Part shown: positions 51,065-61,809 of the stretch, piece after piece
How the letters are laid out: every line of letters starts with the position of its first letter
Numbering within the stretch: the first letter of the stretch is position 1
DNA from: Pseudomonadota bacterium
Lineage (GTDB): Bacteria; Desulfobacterota; Desulfobulbia; Desulfobulbales; JAGXFP01
DNA length: 64,000 nt
Assembly (NCBI GenBank): GCA_018814305.1
Contig: JAHJAA010000013.1
Coordinates: forward strand, 55,239-119,238
Reading direction: 5' to 3'
Translations under genes and position numbers: made by a program
The notes under the pieces: generated by a model
Told to the model about the DNA's origin: nothing
Databases searched by the model: none
What the model saw: only the letters and a program-made list of their open reading frames with translations

Positions 51065-52108
51065 ATGAGCAAAAAAATCCCCTGGCCGCTCCTGATCATT
51101 AGCCTTATATCTTTCATTCTCCTCGCAAACAACCAGGCCAAGGCCGAATCATTCCCTTTCCGGTCGGTCAATGAGGGAGATCAACTGCCCGCCATTACCC
51201 TTACCGGTGCACAATCGGCTGAGTCATTAAAACTGAGCCAGGGAGATCAGCGGTATCAGTTGCTGATCTTTTGGAGTGCCGATGTCGCCACCAAGCGAGA
51301 ACGCTCCCTTGAAACCTTGAAGGTAGTCGCTCAAATGGATGACTTTTTCAAGGAAAAGAAAATCTCATATCTTGTGGTCAACGAAGGAGAGGACTCTCCC
51401 GAAATCACTACTGAAATAATGAAAAATGCCGGCCTTTCCGCCACTCCGGTGTACCTGGATGCCGATCGGAACATTTATGGCACCCTGGGGATCTTTGTCA
51501 TGCCTTCGATGTTGCTGATCAATCGGGAGGGCAAGATTACCGGCGGCATGGGATATAGTCGCGACCTGGCCAAACGACTTCGGGGTGAACTCCAGATCAT
51601 GCTCGGTGAAATAAACCGGACTCAACTCGAAGAAGCCCTGCACCCCAAGAACATCGAGAAGACTGAGGAAGAAAAAAACGCCCATCGCCATTTTCTCCTC
51701 GGTCAGACCATGCGGCAACGTGGTCAACCGGAATCAGCAATCAAGGAATTCCAAAAGGCCCTGGAATTTGACCAGACCATGGCCGAGGCCCACATCCAGA
51801 TCGGCTGCCTGTATCTTGAAACCGACCAGCTCGAGGCTTCAGCCCAGGCCCTGGAGGAGGGGTTAAGCCAAAACCCAGACTCAGTGGATGGCCAGGTCTG
51901 TCAAGCCCGAATCAAGTCCCTGGGCGGGGCCGGCGAAGAGGCCGTCCAGGACCTGCGTTTCCTGCTGATGCGCAACGCACGTCATGCCGATCTTCATTAT
52001 ATGCTGGCAACCATCCTGCTGGAACAGGGAAATTGCGGAGAAGCCGCTCCTGAATTTCGTACCGCCTATGATCTCCTGCTTAAAAAAGAACGAACAAATG
52101 GACCATGA
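51065..52108 (+). CDS. TlpA/thioredoxin-fold protein lacking CxxC, fused to TPR repeats
   Basis: Signal-like N-terminus; LLIFWSADVATKRERSLETLK where WCxxC is expected; GIFVMPSMLLINREGKI; C-terminal TPRs. Confidence 0.8.
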   Translation: MSKKIPWPLLIISLISFILLANNQAKAESFPFRSVNEGDQLPAITLTGAQSAESLKLSQGDQRYQLLIFWSADVATKRERSLETLKVVAQMDDFFKEKKISYLVVNEGEDSPEITTEIMKNAGLSATPVYLDADRNIYGTLGIFVMPSMLLINREGKITGGMGYSRDLAKRLRGELQIMLGEINRTQLEEALHPKNIEKTEEEKNAHRHFLLGQTMRQRGQPESAIKEFQKALEFDQTMAEAHIQIGCLYLETDQLEASAQALEEGLSQNPDSVDGQVCQARIKSLGGAGEEAVQDLRFLLMRNARHADLHYMLATILLEQGNCGEAAPEFRTAYDLLLKKERTNGP

Positions 52109-52131
52109 GCAGGAAGAGACCAAGAAAAATT

Positions 52132-52174
52132 CAATTCCATCCGCAAAAAAGCGACACCTTTGCGGATGGAATTG
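52132..52174. terminator. Perfect 16-bp stem hairpin between convergent genes (possible bidirectional terminator or repeat)
   Basis: CAATTCCATCCGCAAA - AAAGCGACACC - TTTGCGGATGGAATTG. Confidence 0.65.
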
Positions 52175-52265
52175 TTAACCGCTGACGCTCTTAACCAACC
52201 CTAAAGACCTCGTTTCAAATTCACCTCAAAAAAAATTACATCCGTCCATAACCTGTCCGCTTCTG

Positions 52266-54125
52266 TTATTCCCGGCCCCCCAACCCACTTTCACTATCAT
52301 CAGGAGGAACCAGGCTAATAACCGACCAACCCGCCTGTGGCGCCACAACCAGATCAGCTGAGAAAACCCTCAATTTCCCCCTGGGGGTAATGGCAAACAT
52401 CGGGATAATACGACCGTTATAGCGGTCAAGATATGCCCCATAATCGAACACATCTGTCAATCCGGTTTTCCGTAAGTTCCAATGTTTGCCAAATAATCCA
52501 GCCAAACTCGAATAGGTCACATCCCGGTTAAAGAGCAGATGTCCCCTTCGGTGTGAAGAGGCCTTTCTTTCCTCCGTAAGATCGCCTGTTGCCGTAGTCT
52601 GCAGAGCAAACACCGAATTATAGCCAAGTTCCATCCGGTAATGCATGCACGCGGCGGTATTTAACGGCCCACGAGCGGAAAGCGCGAGCATATTCCCAAT
52701 CCCAACCAGGTCTAGACTCCGTTCCGCATGTTCTGAGACCGGTTCACCAAAGTATGTCTCCAATCCTTCCATCCGGGCCTTACTTATTTTGCTCCAACTA
52801 CTGTCGACCAGCAACGGCCGAAATCCTTCCCGTTTCAAGGCCTTGGCCAAAGCCTGGGCGATATGGTTGGCGCCTATGATCAGCACACCCTTCGGATCCG
52901 GTTCGGCAACCCCCAACCAAACCGCAATGGGTCCAGCGGTGGCACTCTGCAAGACCACGGTTCCGATAATGACCAGAAAGGTCAAGGGGACCAAGAGCCC
53001 TGCCTGTGAGTAACCGGTCTCTTCAAGCTTTATCGCAAAAAACGCCGAAATTGCAGCGGCCACGATTCCCCGGGGCGCAATCCAAGCCAGAAGATGACGT
53101 TCAGGCCAAGACAAACCAGAACCCAGGGACGCCACCATGACACTGAGCGGTCGAGCCAAAAATTGGATGGCCAGAAAAACGAAAATTGCCCGCCAGCCAA
53201 GGCTCAGGAACAGATCCGCATCCAGTCGCGCGGCCAAAACAATAAACAGAACAGTGATCAGGAGAACACTCAAACTTTCCTTAAAGTCAAGGATCTCATC
53301 AACCGGAACATCCTTCATATTGGCAAGCCAGATCCCCATAACCGTTACCGCTAATAACCCGGACTCATGTTGGAGGTGGTTGGCAAAGGCAAACACCATG
53401 AATACCAAGGCAAGGGTGGCAACGTTATGAAGATACTCCGGCAACCAATGGGATCTAAGCACCAGCCCATAGAGATAACCGGCCAGTGATCCCAACAGAA
53501 GACCGACACTTAAGAGCATGGCAAAAGAGACCAGGGTGTGACCAAAAGCCCTGCCGTTACTGCCTGCGAGGATAAATTCATACACCAACACGGCTAAGGT
53601 TGCGCCGATCGGGTCGATGACGATCCCTTCCCACCGGAGAATATTCGCCACCGAGGCCTTAGGCCGAATAGTCCGAAGCATGGGAACAATCACGGTAGGC
53701 CCGGTCACCACTGTAATCGCTCCAAAAAGCAGGGCCAGGCTCCAGGGAAAATCAAGGGCATATCGGGTCACGGTGGCGGTTATCAGCCAGGTGGTGACAA
53801 CTCCCACGGAAACCAGACTCTGGACCACACCTCTAAGTCTCACAATCTGGTGATACTTAAGGGTCAGGCTGCCTTCAAACAGGATCACCGCCACCGAAAG
53901 AGAAATAAACGGGAAGAGCAGATCACCGAACAGAGCGTCACTATCCAGCAGATTGAAAACCGGGCCCGCCAAAATCCCGGCCACCAGGAGGAAAAGGATC
54001 GCCGGCATTTTTATCCGCCAGGCCCCCCATTGGCAAAGTACCCCCCCGAAAACGACGGCGGCCAAGACCAGAATCTTATCTGCGATCATGCAGTATTCCT
54101 CTTTCCAAGATAAATCTAAAGCCAA
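52266..54125 (-). CDS. NhaP/CPA1-type cation:proton antiporter with C-terminal RCK/TrkA-N-like domain
   Basis: Antiporter TM core (GAITVVTGPTVIVPML, APRGIVAAAISAFFA); GVLIIGANHIAQALAKAL nucleotide-binding-like motif. Confidence 0.9.
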   Translation of the reverse strand: MALDLSWKEEYCMIADKILVLAAVVFGGVLCQWGAWRIKMPAILFLLVAGILAGPVFNLLDSDALFGDLLFPFISLSVAVILFEGSLTLKYHQIVRLRGVVQSLVSVGVVTTWLITATVTRYALDFPWSLALLFGAITVVTGPTVIVPMLRTIRPKASVANILRWEGIVIDPIGATLAVLVYEFILAGSNGRAFGHTLVSFAMLLSVGLLLGSLAGYLYGLVLRSHWLPEYLHNVATLALVFMVFAFANHLQHESGLLAVTVMGIWLANMKDVPVDEILDFKESLSVLLITVLFIVLAARLDADLFLSLGWRAIFVFLAIQFLARPLSVMVASLGSGLSWPERHLLAWIAPRGIVAAAISAFFAIKLEETGYSQAGLLVPLTFLVIIGTVVLQSATAGPIAVWLGVAEPDPKGVLIIGANHIAQALAKALKREGFRPLLVDSSWSKISKARMEGLETYFGEPVSEHAERSLDLVGIGNMLALSARGPLNTAACMHYRMELGYNSVFALQTTATGDLTEERKASSHRRGHLLFNRDVTYSSLAGLFGKHWNLRKTGLTDVFDYGAYLDRYNGRIIPMFAITPRGKLRVFSADLVVAPQAGWSVISLVPPDDSESGLGGRE

Positions 54126-54199
54126 CCTGCTGCTTCCACCAGGAGCCTATAGGAGAGGCAATCCTACCATATTTTATCAGCGCTTTTGAAGCAAGGCTT

Positions 54200-55147
54200 C
54201 TATTTCCTTACCCCGGTCTTTCCTTCAGTGGCATTATTATAAAAGCGCTGGGTCGGGTAGGCAAAATCAATATCATCGCAGACTGCGAACTCTTTCAAAA
54301 TATCTTCCCAGATTCCTTGGGTACTGCCGCGCCTTTTTCTGGGTTCGATCAGATACCGAATGGTGAGCAGAATTCCACTGTCCTTCACCGAAGTGTAGAC
54401 AATCGGGGTCAGCTTGTTAAAAAAAATCATGTACCGCTTGCTCGCCTCTTTCAACCTTTTTTCAGCCGCCTCACTCAAAGAGGCCCCATGTTTTTCGGCG
54501 ATATCGCCAAGAATTCCCTTGGCCTTTGCCCAGTCACTTTCAAAGGTGACCAACACCGGAATTTCGTTCCAGATATATTCAAAGCCGGTTGAATAGTTGG
54601 CAACCACCTCGTTTAAAATCATGGTATTGGGCAAATGAATCACCCGGCCGGTACTCTGGTCGGCATCAACCCAATTCCCGATCTCCATGAGCGAGAACTT
54701 AAAGACCCTGATATCGATGACATCGCCGAAATGGGTTCCAACCTGGATCCGATCTCCAACGGAAAACGGTTTTCGCCAAAGGACAAAGGCCCAACCGGCA
54801 ACATCTCTGACCAACCCTTGAAGGGCGATGGCGATACCGGCAGTAGCCAGACCGAGAAAGGTCGCCACTGATTCCATCCCCCGAAACCAGATCCTGCCGA
54901 CTAAAAAAGCCCCAATGGCCACTGCGAAATAAATCGAACTTTTTTGCCAGCGATAACGGACATGAACATTTTCCGTCCGGCTCCAGACCAGACGGATAAA
55001 CCCGAATCGACAGAGCCACAGAAAAAAGACCAGCATGAAGGAAATTATTATCCGGTGCAGTGTTTCAGGAGCCAACCCGGAATAATTCTGCAGCCACATA
55101 AGAATCCGATCCATTACCCATCCCTCCCTTTCTGAACCCCAGGTCAC
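54200..55147 (-). CDS. MscS-family mechanosensitive ion channel
   Basis: GLATAGIAIALQGLVRDVAGWAFVLWRKPFSVGDRIQVGTHFGDVIDIRVFKFSLMEIG. Confidence 0.95.
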   Translation of the reverse strand: MTWGSEREGWVMDRILMWLQNYSGLAPETLHRIIISFMLVFFLWLCRFGFIRLVWSRTENVHVRYRWQKSSIYFAVAIGAFLVGRIWFRGMESVATFLGLATAGIAIALQGLVRDVAGWAFVLWRKPFSVGDRIQVGTHFGDVIDIRVFKFSLMEIGNWVDADQSTGRVIHLPNTMILNEVVANYSTGFEYIWNEIPVLVTFESDWAKAKGILGDIAEKHGASLSEAAEKRLKEASKRYMIFFNKLTPIVYTSVKDSGILLTIRYLIEPRKRRGSTQGIWEDILKEFAVCDDIDFAYPTQRFYNNATEGKTGVRK

Positions 55148-55388
55148 TCCCGGAACCTCCGAGCTATGCCCGCGAAGAATTTCATCATACCGTTACGATT
55201 CCCCCCCGGCAAGATTGATTCAGACCATTGCCCTGGGGAAATTTGCGAACACCTGATTTGGCTCCTTAGATCACTCCTCTGATTGCCGCCTGCGAATTCA
55301 AATGGTATTATTTACATTATTCGCTTTCATCCTTTGGTATTGCATTCATCTTTCAGGACGGCGACCAGACCGTCCCGGACACCTACCC

Positions 55389-58022
55389 ATGAACAGGGCC
55401 AACATACTCATAATCACCGCCATCTCTATAATTTTCAGCGGTTTCTGGGCCTTGCTCAACCGACCGGAACCGGAACCTGCCTGGCCGGACCGCATCCAGG
55501 GTTTTTCCTTCTCACCCATGCAGATCGGCCAGAGTCCCGTGGAGGGTCTTCTCCCCACCGAAGAAGAAATCGATGCCGACCTGACTTTACTGACCGGGAA
55601 GACCCACGCCATCCGAACCTATTCAGTGGAAGGGGTTTTAGGAGAGATCCCCCGGTTGGCCAAACGCCACGAACTCAACGTCACCCTGGGTGCCTGGTTG
55701 GGGAGTGATGAAGAACAAAACAAGCTGGAAATTGCCCGATTGCTGGAAGTAGCTCAGGCCAATTATTCCAACGTGGTCCGGGTGATCGTCGGGAATGAAG
55801 CGGTGCTCCGCGGCGACCTGAGCGTTGAACAGGTGACCGGCTATCTTGACCAGGTCAGAGAAGAACTTGCCGTCCCGGTGAGCACGGCCGAACCTTGGCA
55901 TGTCTGGCTTAAACACCAGGAACTGGCCACCCACGCCGATTATATCGCCACCCACATGCTCCCCTACTGGGAGGGGGTCACCCTGGAACGGGCGGTTGAT
56001 TATGTGGCCGACCATGTTGAATTACTGCGCCAAACCTTCCCCGATAAAAAAGTGGTTATTGCCGAGGTCGGTTGGCCGAGTAATGGCCGGACCCGACACG
56101 GGGCGGTGGCCTCCTCGGCTAATGAAGCCATCTTTCTCCGCAGATTTCTGGAACGGGCCCACCGGGAAAAATACATCTATTACGTGATGGAGGCCTTTGA
56201 CCAACCCTGGAAACAGGTGACCGAAGGTGCCGTGGGAGCCTATTGGGGGGTCTACGACGTGGAACGCCAGCCCAAGTTCGCCTTCGACACCCCCATCATT
56301 CGGATCCCTGAGTGGCGGTTGTTGGCCGCAATTTCGGCGGTGATCGCCTTCATTACCTTTGCCCTGCTGCTCACCGACACCAAGACCCTGCGCCTTCGGG
56401 GCCGGAGCTTCCTGGCCACCATTGCCTTCGGCGCATCCACCGCCGCCGTCTGGATCGTCTATACCTATACCAGGCAGTATTTGAGCCTGCCCACCGTTCT
56501 TACCGGTCTGGTCATGGTGTTCGGGACCATTGGAGTCGTGGTGGTTCTACTCTCCGAGGCCCATGAGTGGGCCGAAGCCACCTGGCTCACCCAGTGGCGC
56601 CGGCCCTTCACTCCCCGCAAGGTTCCGTTGGAAGATCTCCCCATGGTCTCTGTGCATGTTCCAGCCTACAACGAACCCCCGGATATGATGATTGATACCC
56701 TCAATGCCCTGGCCGCCCTCCAGTACCAGCGCTATGAAGTTATCGTCATCGACAACAACACCAGGGATCCGGAGATCTGGCAACCGGTGGAGAAACATTG
56801 CCTCAAGCTGGGAGAACGCTTTCATTTCTACCACATTGCCCCGCTGGCCGGCTTCAAGGCCGGCGCCCTCAACTTCGCCTTAACCAAAACATCTCCCGAG
56901 GCGGAGGTGGTGGCGGTGATCGATAGTGACTATCTGGTAACTCCGGACTGGCTGCTGAACATGACTCCCCAGTTTTCAATCCCTGCTCTGGCCATCGCCC
57001 AGGCCCCCCAGGACTATCACGACGACGGCGAAAGCCTCTTCAAGGCCATGTGTTATGCCGAATACCAGGGTTTTTTCTACATCGGGATGATGACGCGCAA
57101 TGAACGCAATGCCATCATTCAACACGGTACCATGACCATGGTTCGCCGTTCGGTGCTGGAAGAAGTTGGGGGGTGGTCGGAGTGGTGTATTACCGAGGAC
57201 GCCGAATTGGGATTACGAATCTTTGAAAAGGGGTATGAAGCGACCTACATTCCCCAGAGCTACGGCAAGGGTCTAATGCCGGATACCTTCGGAGATTACC
57301 GGAAACAGCGATTCCGCTGGGCCTATGGAGCCGTCCAGATCCTCCGCAGCCATGCCGGATTACTCCTGGGATGGAGAAACAGTCGCCTGACCCAGGGCCA
57401 GCGCTACCACTTTCTGGCCGGTTGGCTCCCCTGGTTGACCGACAGCCTGAATTTGCTGTTCACCCTGGCCGCCCTGGCCTGGTCCACCGCCATGGCGCTC
57501 ATGCCGACCAGACTTGATCCGCCGTTGATCATTTTATCGATCATGCCGTTGATCCTCTTCTCCTTCAAAATAGGCAAAATGCTCTACCTCTATCGCACCA
57601 GGGTCGGCACCACTGTGGCCCAGACCATGGCTGCAGCCCTGGCAGGCCTATCACTCTCTCACACCATATCCAAGGCAATCCTGCACGGCCTGGTCACCCG
57701 AGGCCTGCCTTTTTTCCGCACCCCGAAACAGGTCCGCTCCCACGCCATCCTCCGCGCCCTGGCCGAAAGCAGAGAAGAAGCCCTGATCATGATTTCACTA
57801 TGGTTGGCCGCGGTAGTAATCGTTTTACGGGAAGGACCGGATTCCGCCGATCTCCTGGTCTGGATCGTGGTCCTCCTGGTCCAATCCATCCCCTATCTTG
57901 CGGCCGTGGTGATGGCGCTGATCAGCGGATTTTCCCACACCGGACAAAAGATGATCACCGAGATTACGGTGCCCCCTCCCCAAATCCAGGTCCACCTCGA
58001 TCAATCGGGGCCAATCACCTGA
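55389..58022 (+). CDS. Bifunctional GH17-like / family 2 glycosyltransferase (NdvB-like beta-glucan synthase)
   Basis: GH17-like: AIRTYSVEG, VIVGNEAVLRGD, VVIAEVGWPSNG; GT2: VSVHVPAYNEP, VIDSDYLV, GWSEWCITEDAELGLR, KQRFRWAYG. Confidence 0.93.
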   Translation: MNRANILIITAISIIFSGFWALLNRPEPEPAWPDRIQGFSFSPMQIGQSPVEGLLPTEEEIDADLTLLTGKTHAIRTYSVEGVLGEIPRLAKRHELNVTLGAWLGSDEEQNKLEIARLLEVAQANYSNVVRVIVGNEAVLRGDLSVEQVTGYLDQVREELAVPVSTAEPWHVWLKHQELATHADYIATHMLPYWEGVTLERAVDYVADHVELLRQTFPDKKVVIAEVGWPSNGRTRHGAVASSANEAIFLRRFLERAHREKYIYYVMEAFDQPWKQVTEGAVGAYWGVYDVERQPKFAFDTPIIRIPEWRLLAAISAVIAFITFALLLTDTKTLRLRGRSFLATIAFGASTAAVWIVYTYTRQYLSLPTVLTGLVMVFGTIGVVVVLLSEAHEWAEATWLTQWRRPFTPRKVPLEDLPMVSVHVPAYNEPPDMMIDTLNALAALQYQRYEVIVIDNNTRDPEIWQPVEKHCLKLGERFHFYHIAPLAGFKAGALNFALTKTSPEAEVVAVIDSDYLVTPDWLLNMTPQFSIPALAIAQAPQDYHDDGESLFKAMCYAEYQGFFYIGMMTRNERNAIIQHGTMTMVRRSVLEEVGGWSEWCITEDAELGLRIFEKGYEATYIPQSYGKGLMPDTFGDYRKQRFRWAYGAVQILRSHAGLLLGWRNSRLTQGQRYHFLAGWLPWLTDSLNLLFTLAALAWSTAMALMPTRLDPPLIILSIMPLILFSFKIGKMLYLYRTRVGTTVAQTMAAALAGLSLSHTISKAILHGLVTRGLPFFRTPKQVRSHAILRALAESREEALIMISLWLAAVVIVLREGPDSADLLVWIVVLLVQSIPYLAAVVMALISGFSHTGQKMITEITVPPPQIQVHLDQSGPIT

Positions 58023-58424
58023 ACCACAAACAGATTAATAAAACAAATCGTCCCCAGAGGAAACCGGCCATGGCCTGTCTCTACAGTGATCAGGTTGGAC
58101 CTTCCATCTACCGTTCACCTCCCGCATAATCACGAAGGCGGTCTCGCCCCTGATCCACCATACTACATGCAATTCGTCGGTATAACGGATCCCGGATGTC
58201 AAGAAAACCCGGGGCAGTGTTCCGGGGCACAAAACCCAAGGGTGCCCCGGGCAATTTGCTTTTTACCAGGATATGGTATAGAGTACCTCATCAAAACAAA
58301 TCCCCATCATTCCTGTATCAGTTAATCCTGTGCAGTCCGGTTGTACTTAAGCATTTTTGTCGTCACCTCAACCCTGGCAATTATCTTTTACGCGGCACCG
58401 GCTGCCTATACGCGAGGTGTCACT

Positions 58425-59753
58425 ATGTTTTATATTGAAGAATCGGCTCCAGGCTTCGAACCAACAATCCCAATCCAATTCACCGAATCAGTCTCAAACA
58501 ACAACTGGGAAGACTGGCGCTGGCAGCTTCGCCACTCGATCAAAGATATTGAGACCGTCGAACGCCTGCTGGGCATGGAGTTCTCCCCGGCCAAAAGGGC
58601 CAAGCTTGAAGAGACCGTGGCCCGATTCCCCATCTCGATCACCCCCTATTATTTCAGCCTGATTGACCGGGATAATTTTGAAAATGATCCGGTCTTCATG
58701 CAATCAGTGCCCGACCCGGCCGAGTTGATCATCTCGAGGCATGATCGGTCCGATCCACTTTCAGAAGACAGAGACAGTCCGGTCATCGGTGTTACCCACC
58801 GCTACCCGGACCGGGTCCTGTTCCATGTCTCCAACCTCTGCTCCATGTATTGTCGCCACTGCACCCGTAAACGAAAAGTGGGCGATATTGATTCCATTCC
58901 CGGCCGTAACTCCCTGCAAGCCGGCATCGAATATATCAAAAACACCCCGGTTATTCGCGATGTCCTCTTGTCCGGCGGCGACCCGTTTATGCTCTCCGAC
59001 GAGCTCCTTGACTGGCTGTTGGGTGAATTACGGGCCATCGATCATGTGGAGGTGATTCGAATCGGCACCAGAACCCCGGTGGTCCTGCCCCAGAGGATTA
59101 CCGACAATCTGGCAAAAATCATCGCCAAGCACCATCCTGTCTGGATCAATACCCACTTCAATCATCCCAGAGAGGTCACTGGTCGATCGATTGAGGCCCT
59201 GAACAAACTGGCCAATGCCGGGGTGCCCCTGGGGAATCAATCGGTACTGTTGGCCGGGATAAATGATTGCCCGAGGATCTACAAAAATCTGGTCCATAAA
59301 CTGGTAATGAACCGAGTACGCCCCTACTACCTCTACCAATGTGATCTCTCCGAAGGTCTGAGCCATTTCCGAACCCCGGTCGGCAAGGGGATTGAAATCG
59401 TCGAGAGCCTGATCGGCCACACCAGCGGCTTCGCCGTACCAACCTATGTTATCGACGCCCCCGGTGGCGGCGGCAAGATCCCGGTAATGCCAAATTATCT
59501 CATCTCCTGGTCAACCAACAAGGTCATCCTGCGAAATTATGAAGGGGTGATTTCGACCTATAAAGAACCGGATTCCTACCAACCTTTCTTCTGCGACCGG
59601 AACTGTTCTGATTGCCATCTCACCCTGTCTCTGGATAATGACTGCCATGAAACCAGGGTAATCGGCATATCCCAACTTTTGGCAGACTTCCATAAAACCA
59701 CCACTTTGATTCCTGAGGACAACCTTCGCATACAAAGGAGAGAAGATGGCTGA
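58425..59753 (+). CDS. ablA: Lysine 2,3-aminomutase (radical SAM)
   Basis: [27 protein letters not shown] CxxxCxxC motif; LLSGGDPFM; paired with ablB. Confidence 0.95.
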   Translation: MFYIEESAPGFEPTIPIQFTESVSNNNWEDWRWQLRHSIKDIETVERLLGMEFSPAKRAKLEETVARFPISITPYYFSLIDRDNFENDPVFMQSVPDPAELIISRHDRSDPLSEDRDSPVIGVTHRYPDRVLFHVSNLCSMYCRHCTRKRKVGDIDSIPGRNSLQAGIEYIKNTPVIRDVLLSGGDPFMLSDELLDWLLGELRAIDHVEVIRIGTRTPVVLPQRITDNLAKIIAKHHPVWINTHFNHPREVTGRSIEALNKLANAGVPLGNQSVLLAGINDCPRIYKNLVHKLVMNRVRPYYLYQCDLSEGLSHFRTPVGKGIEIVESLIGHTSGFAVPTYVIDAPGGGGKIPVMPNYLISWSTNKVILRNYEGVISTYKEPDSYQPFFCDRNCSDCHLTLSLDNDCHETRVIGISQLLADFHKTTTLIPEDNLRIQRREDG

Positions 59754-60624
59754 TCAGATTATTAAAATCGGTCAATCCACCCTCCAACATGGTAAGGAAA
59801 ACGATCGAGTCTACCTGATGAAATTGATGGACGTTGATATGCCGGATCTCTTGGAAAAAATCGACGCTTTGGCCCGAAGCCACAACTACGGGAAGATTTT
59901 CGCCAAGGTTCCAACCCGCTGGCTATCCTGGTTCTGCCAAGCCGGATTTAACTCCGAAGCACTGGTCCCATATTTTTTCGACAGCAATGAGGATTGCCAC
60001 TTCATGGCTCGATACCATGATCCGCAACGTTCCTTTGAACCGGATCAACAGGAGTTAATCCGGGTGATTACCCTGGCCCGCCAGGCACCTACCCGCAAGA
60101 GAACGCAGTTGCCTGAAAACTACACCATCAGGATATGCCAACCGGACGATTCCCCGGAAATGGCCAGACTGCTTGGGTCCGTATTCAAAAGCTACCCGTT
60201 TCCAGTGTATGACCCCGCCTATCTTATCCAGACGATGACGAGTGATGTACGATATTTCGGGGCCTATAATACCGATAATCAACTGGCGGCCCTGGCCTCG
60301 GCAGAGATGGCCCCAAAAACCTCGAATGTGGAGATGACGGATTTTGCCACAGCCCCGGGCCACCGGAAAAAGGGGCTCTCCCGCTATCTTCTGAGGCGTA
60401 TGGAGGAAAACATGCGCGAAAGGGGGTTGGCCATAGCCTATACCATTGCCCGCGCCAAATCGGTGGGAATGAACAAGACCTTTGCCTATGGAGATTACAA
60501 GTATGGTGGAACCTTGGTTCAGAACACCCAGATCTGCGGCGGACTGGAGAGTATGAATGTTTGGTACAAGCACCTTTCAAAGAAATCCGCCAATAAATCC
60601 CAAACCGCTCCGATCCAACCCTGA
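59746..60624 (+). CDS. ablB: Putative beta-lysine N-acetyltransferase
   Basis: 8-nt overlap with ablA; GNAT region [36 protein letters not shown]. Confidence 0.93.
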   Translation: MADQIIKIGQSTLQHGKENDRVYLMKLMDVDMPDLLEKIDALARSHNYGKIFAKVPTRWLSWFCQAGFNSEALVPYFFDSNEDCHFMARYHDPQRSFEPDQQELIRVITLARQAPTRKRTQLPENYTIRICQPDDSPEMARLLGSVFKSYPFPVYDPAYLIQTMTSDVRYFGAYNTDNQLAALASAEMAPKTSNVEMTDFATAPGHRKKGLSRYLLRRMEENMRERGLAIAYTIARAKSVGMNKTFAYGDYKYGGTLVQNTQICGGLESMNVWYKHLSKKSANKSQTAPIQP

Positions 60625-60979
60625 TCTTGCGATACAGCTCCCGGTCAAAGGAGGCATCATAGATGATGGTGCTACGGTGGAGTATATTGGCCTCTTGAAA
60701 GCGGGCAAAGGCGAGCAACATTTTCTCACCAGGAGCAGATCGGTGGGCATGATAAGCGAATCAACAATTTAACACGTCAACGCCGGAAACTTTTTTGCGG
60801 TTTACTTTGCTAATATAGTTTGCAGAAAGACACTTTTACCACAGACAATCCAAGAAATTAAAAGCCGAGCCATCTAACGATAGCAAGGAGTGGTTTGTGG
60901 CGTAAGTAATACGCAATTACACACTGAGAAATAAATAGGCTTTTGTCGGCTTTGAAGAATAAATCCCCCCCCTTACCTA

Positions 60980-61115
60980 GTTTTCATCCAGAAACGGTCT
61001 TTTACGAGAATCTCTGTGTCAAACCGCACAGTTGCTTGTGCGACGTACCCATGTACGCCTCCGCGCAACTGTTTGTTTTCCTGGACCTTCTCGAAAAATC
61101 CTCGTTTATGAATTG
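60980..61115. repeat. Long imperfect inverted-repeat intergenic element
   Basis: TTTTCATCCAGAAACGGTCTTTTACGAGAA and TTCTCGAAAAATCCTCGTTTATGAATTGAAAA are near reverse complements; inner CGCACAGTTGC / GCGCAACTGTTTG and GTAC..GTAC pairing. Confidence 0.7.
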
Positions 61116-61132
61116 AAAACAACACGTTTCAT

Positions 61133-61161
61133 CATCCGTAAAGTCTGCGACTTTACGGATG
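61133..61161. repeat. Perfect 13-bp stem, 3-nt loop hairpin
   Basis: CATCCGTAAAGTC-TGC-GACTTTACGGATG. Confidence 0.8.
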
Positions 61162-61809
61162 GGAACTACCTAACGAAGGATATAGAATTTTCGACTCTGG
61201 GCGCATTCGAACCCTTTGACTCCTTTCAACCTTAGGTCAATGATGGCGGTGTTCGTGCAATATTGGTGATAGCTCTTGTTGATTGGCTCGAAATTACTGA
61301 TATATCTCGGCCCCAATAGAATAACTCCCTGGGGCACCATCCGGTCGAAAGACTTCATGAATTGCGAGAAGAAACCAATCGGCAGAAAAGTCTCCGACTT
61401 TGCCACCTGAATCCGGTCAATAACCACGGCCCCGTGAAGATTTTTCAATCTTTGGATAGAGATTATTCCAGCAGATATTCTTCAATATCATCGACGGTCT
61501 CTAACCGATATGGCAATTCTAATGGACTCATTATGCTCAGTCTCCGTAAAATTTCTAACTCGAACCTGAAATTCTCTTGAGAAACAAAGAAGCAATCCCC
61601 ACACCAACTATCTCAACAACAGCTTAATTTGAATTTGCCCAGAGTATTATAAGGACTTTGGCTAGATTTATTGAAGACTTCTTTTAGAGTCCCATGTAAC
61701 TCAACCATTATTCAGTTGAGTTACATGAGACAGCGAGTAGGGTTTGCGACTGAGAATCCACGTTCAAGGGGGCACCACACCCTGCCGCAAAGGTTAATAT
61801 CAGCAAATA

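Noticed and set aside
60224-60721. 165-aa minus-strand ORF
   Set aside because: Antisense of ablB; no recognisable motif
61185-61215. TTCGAACCC/GGGTTCGAA T-loop-like string
   Set aside because: No tRNA cloverleaf could be assembled on either strand; possible attachment-site remnant not supportable
61170-61580. Minus-strand ORF MKNLHGAVVIDRIQ... as an ATPase/DUF4143 remnant
   Set aside because: Weak resemblance only, interrupted by stops and frameshifts; not enough to call a family
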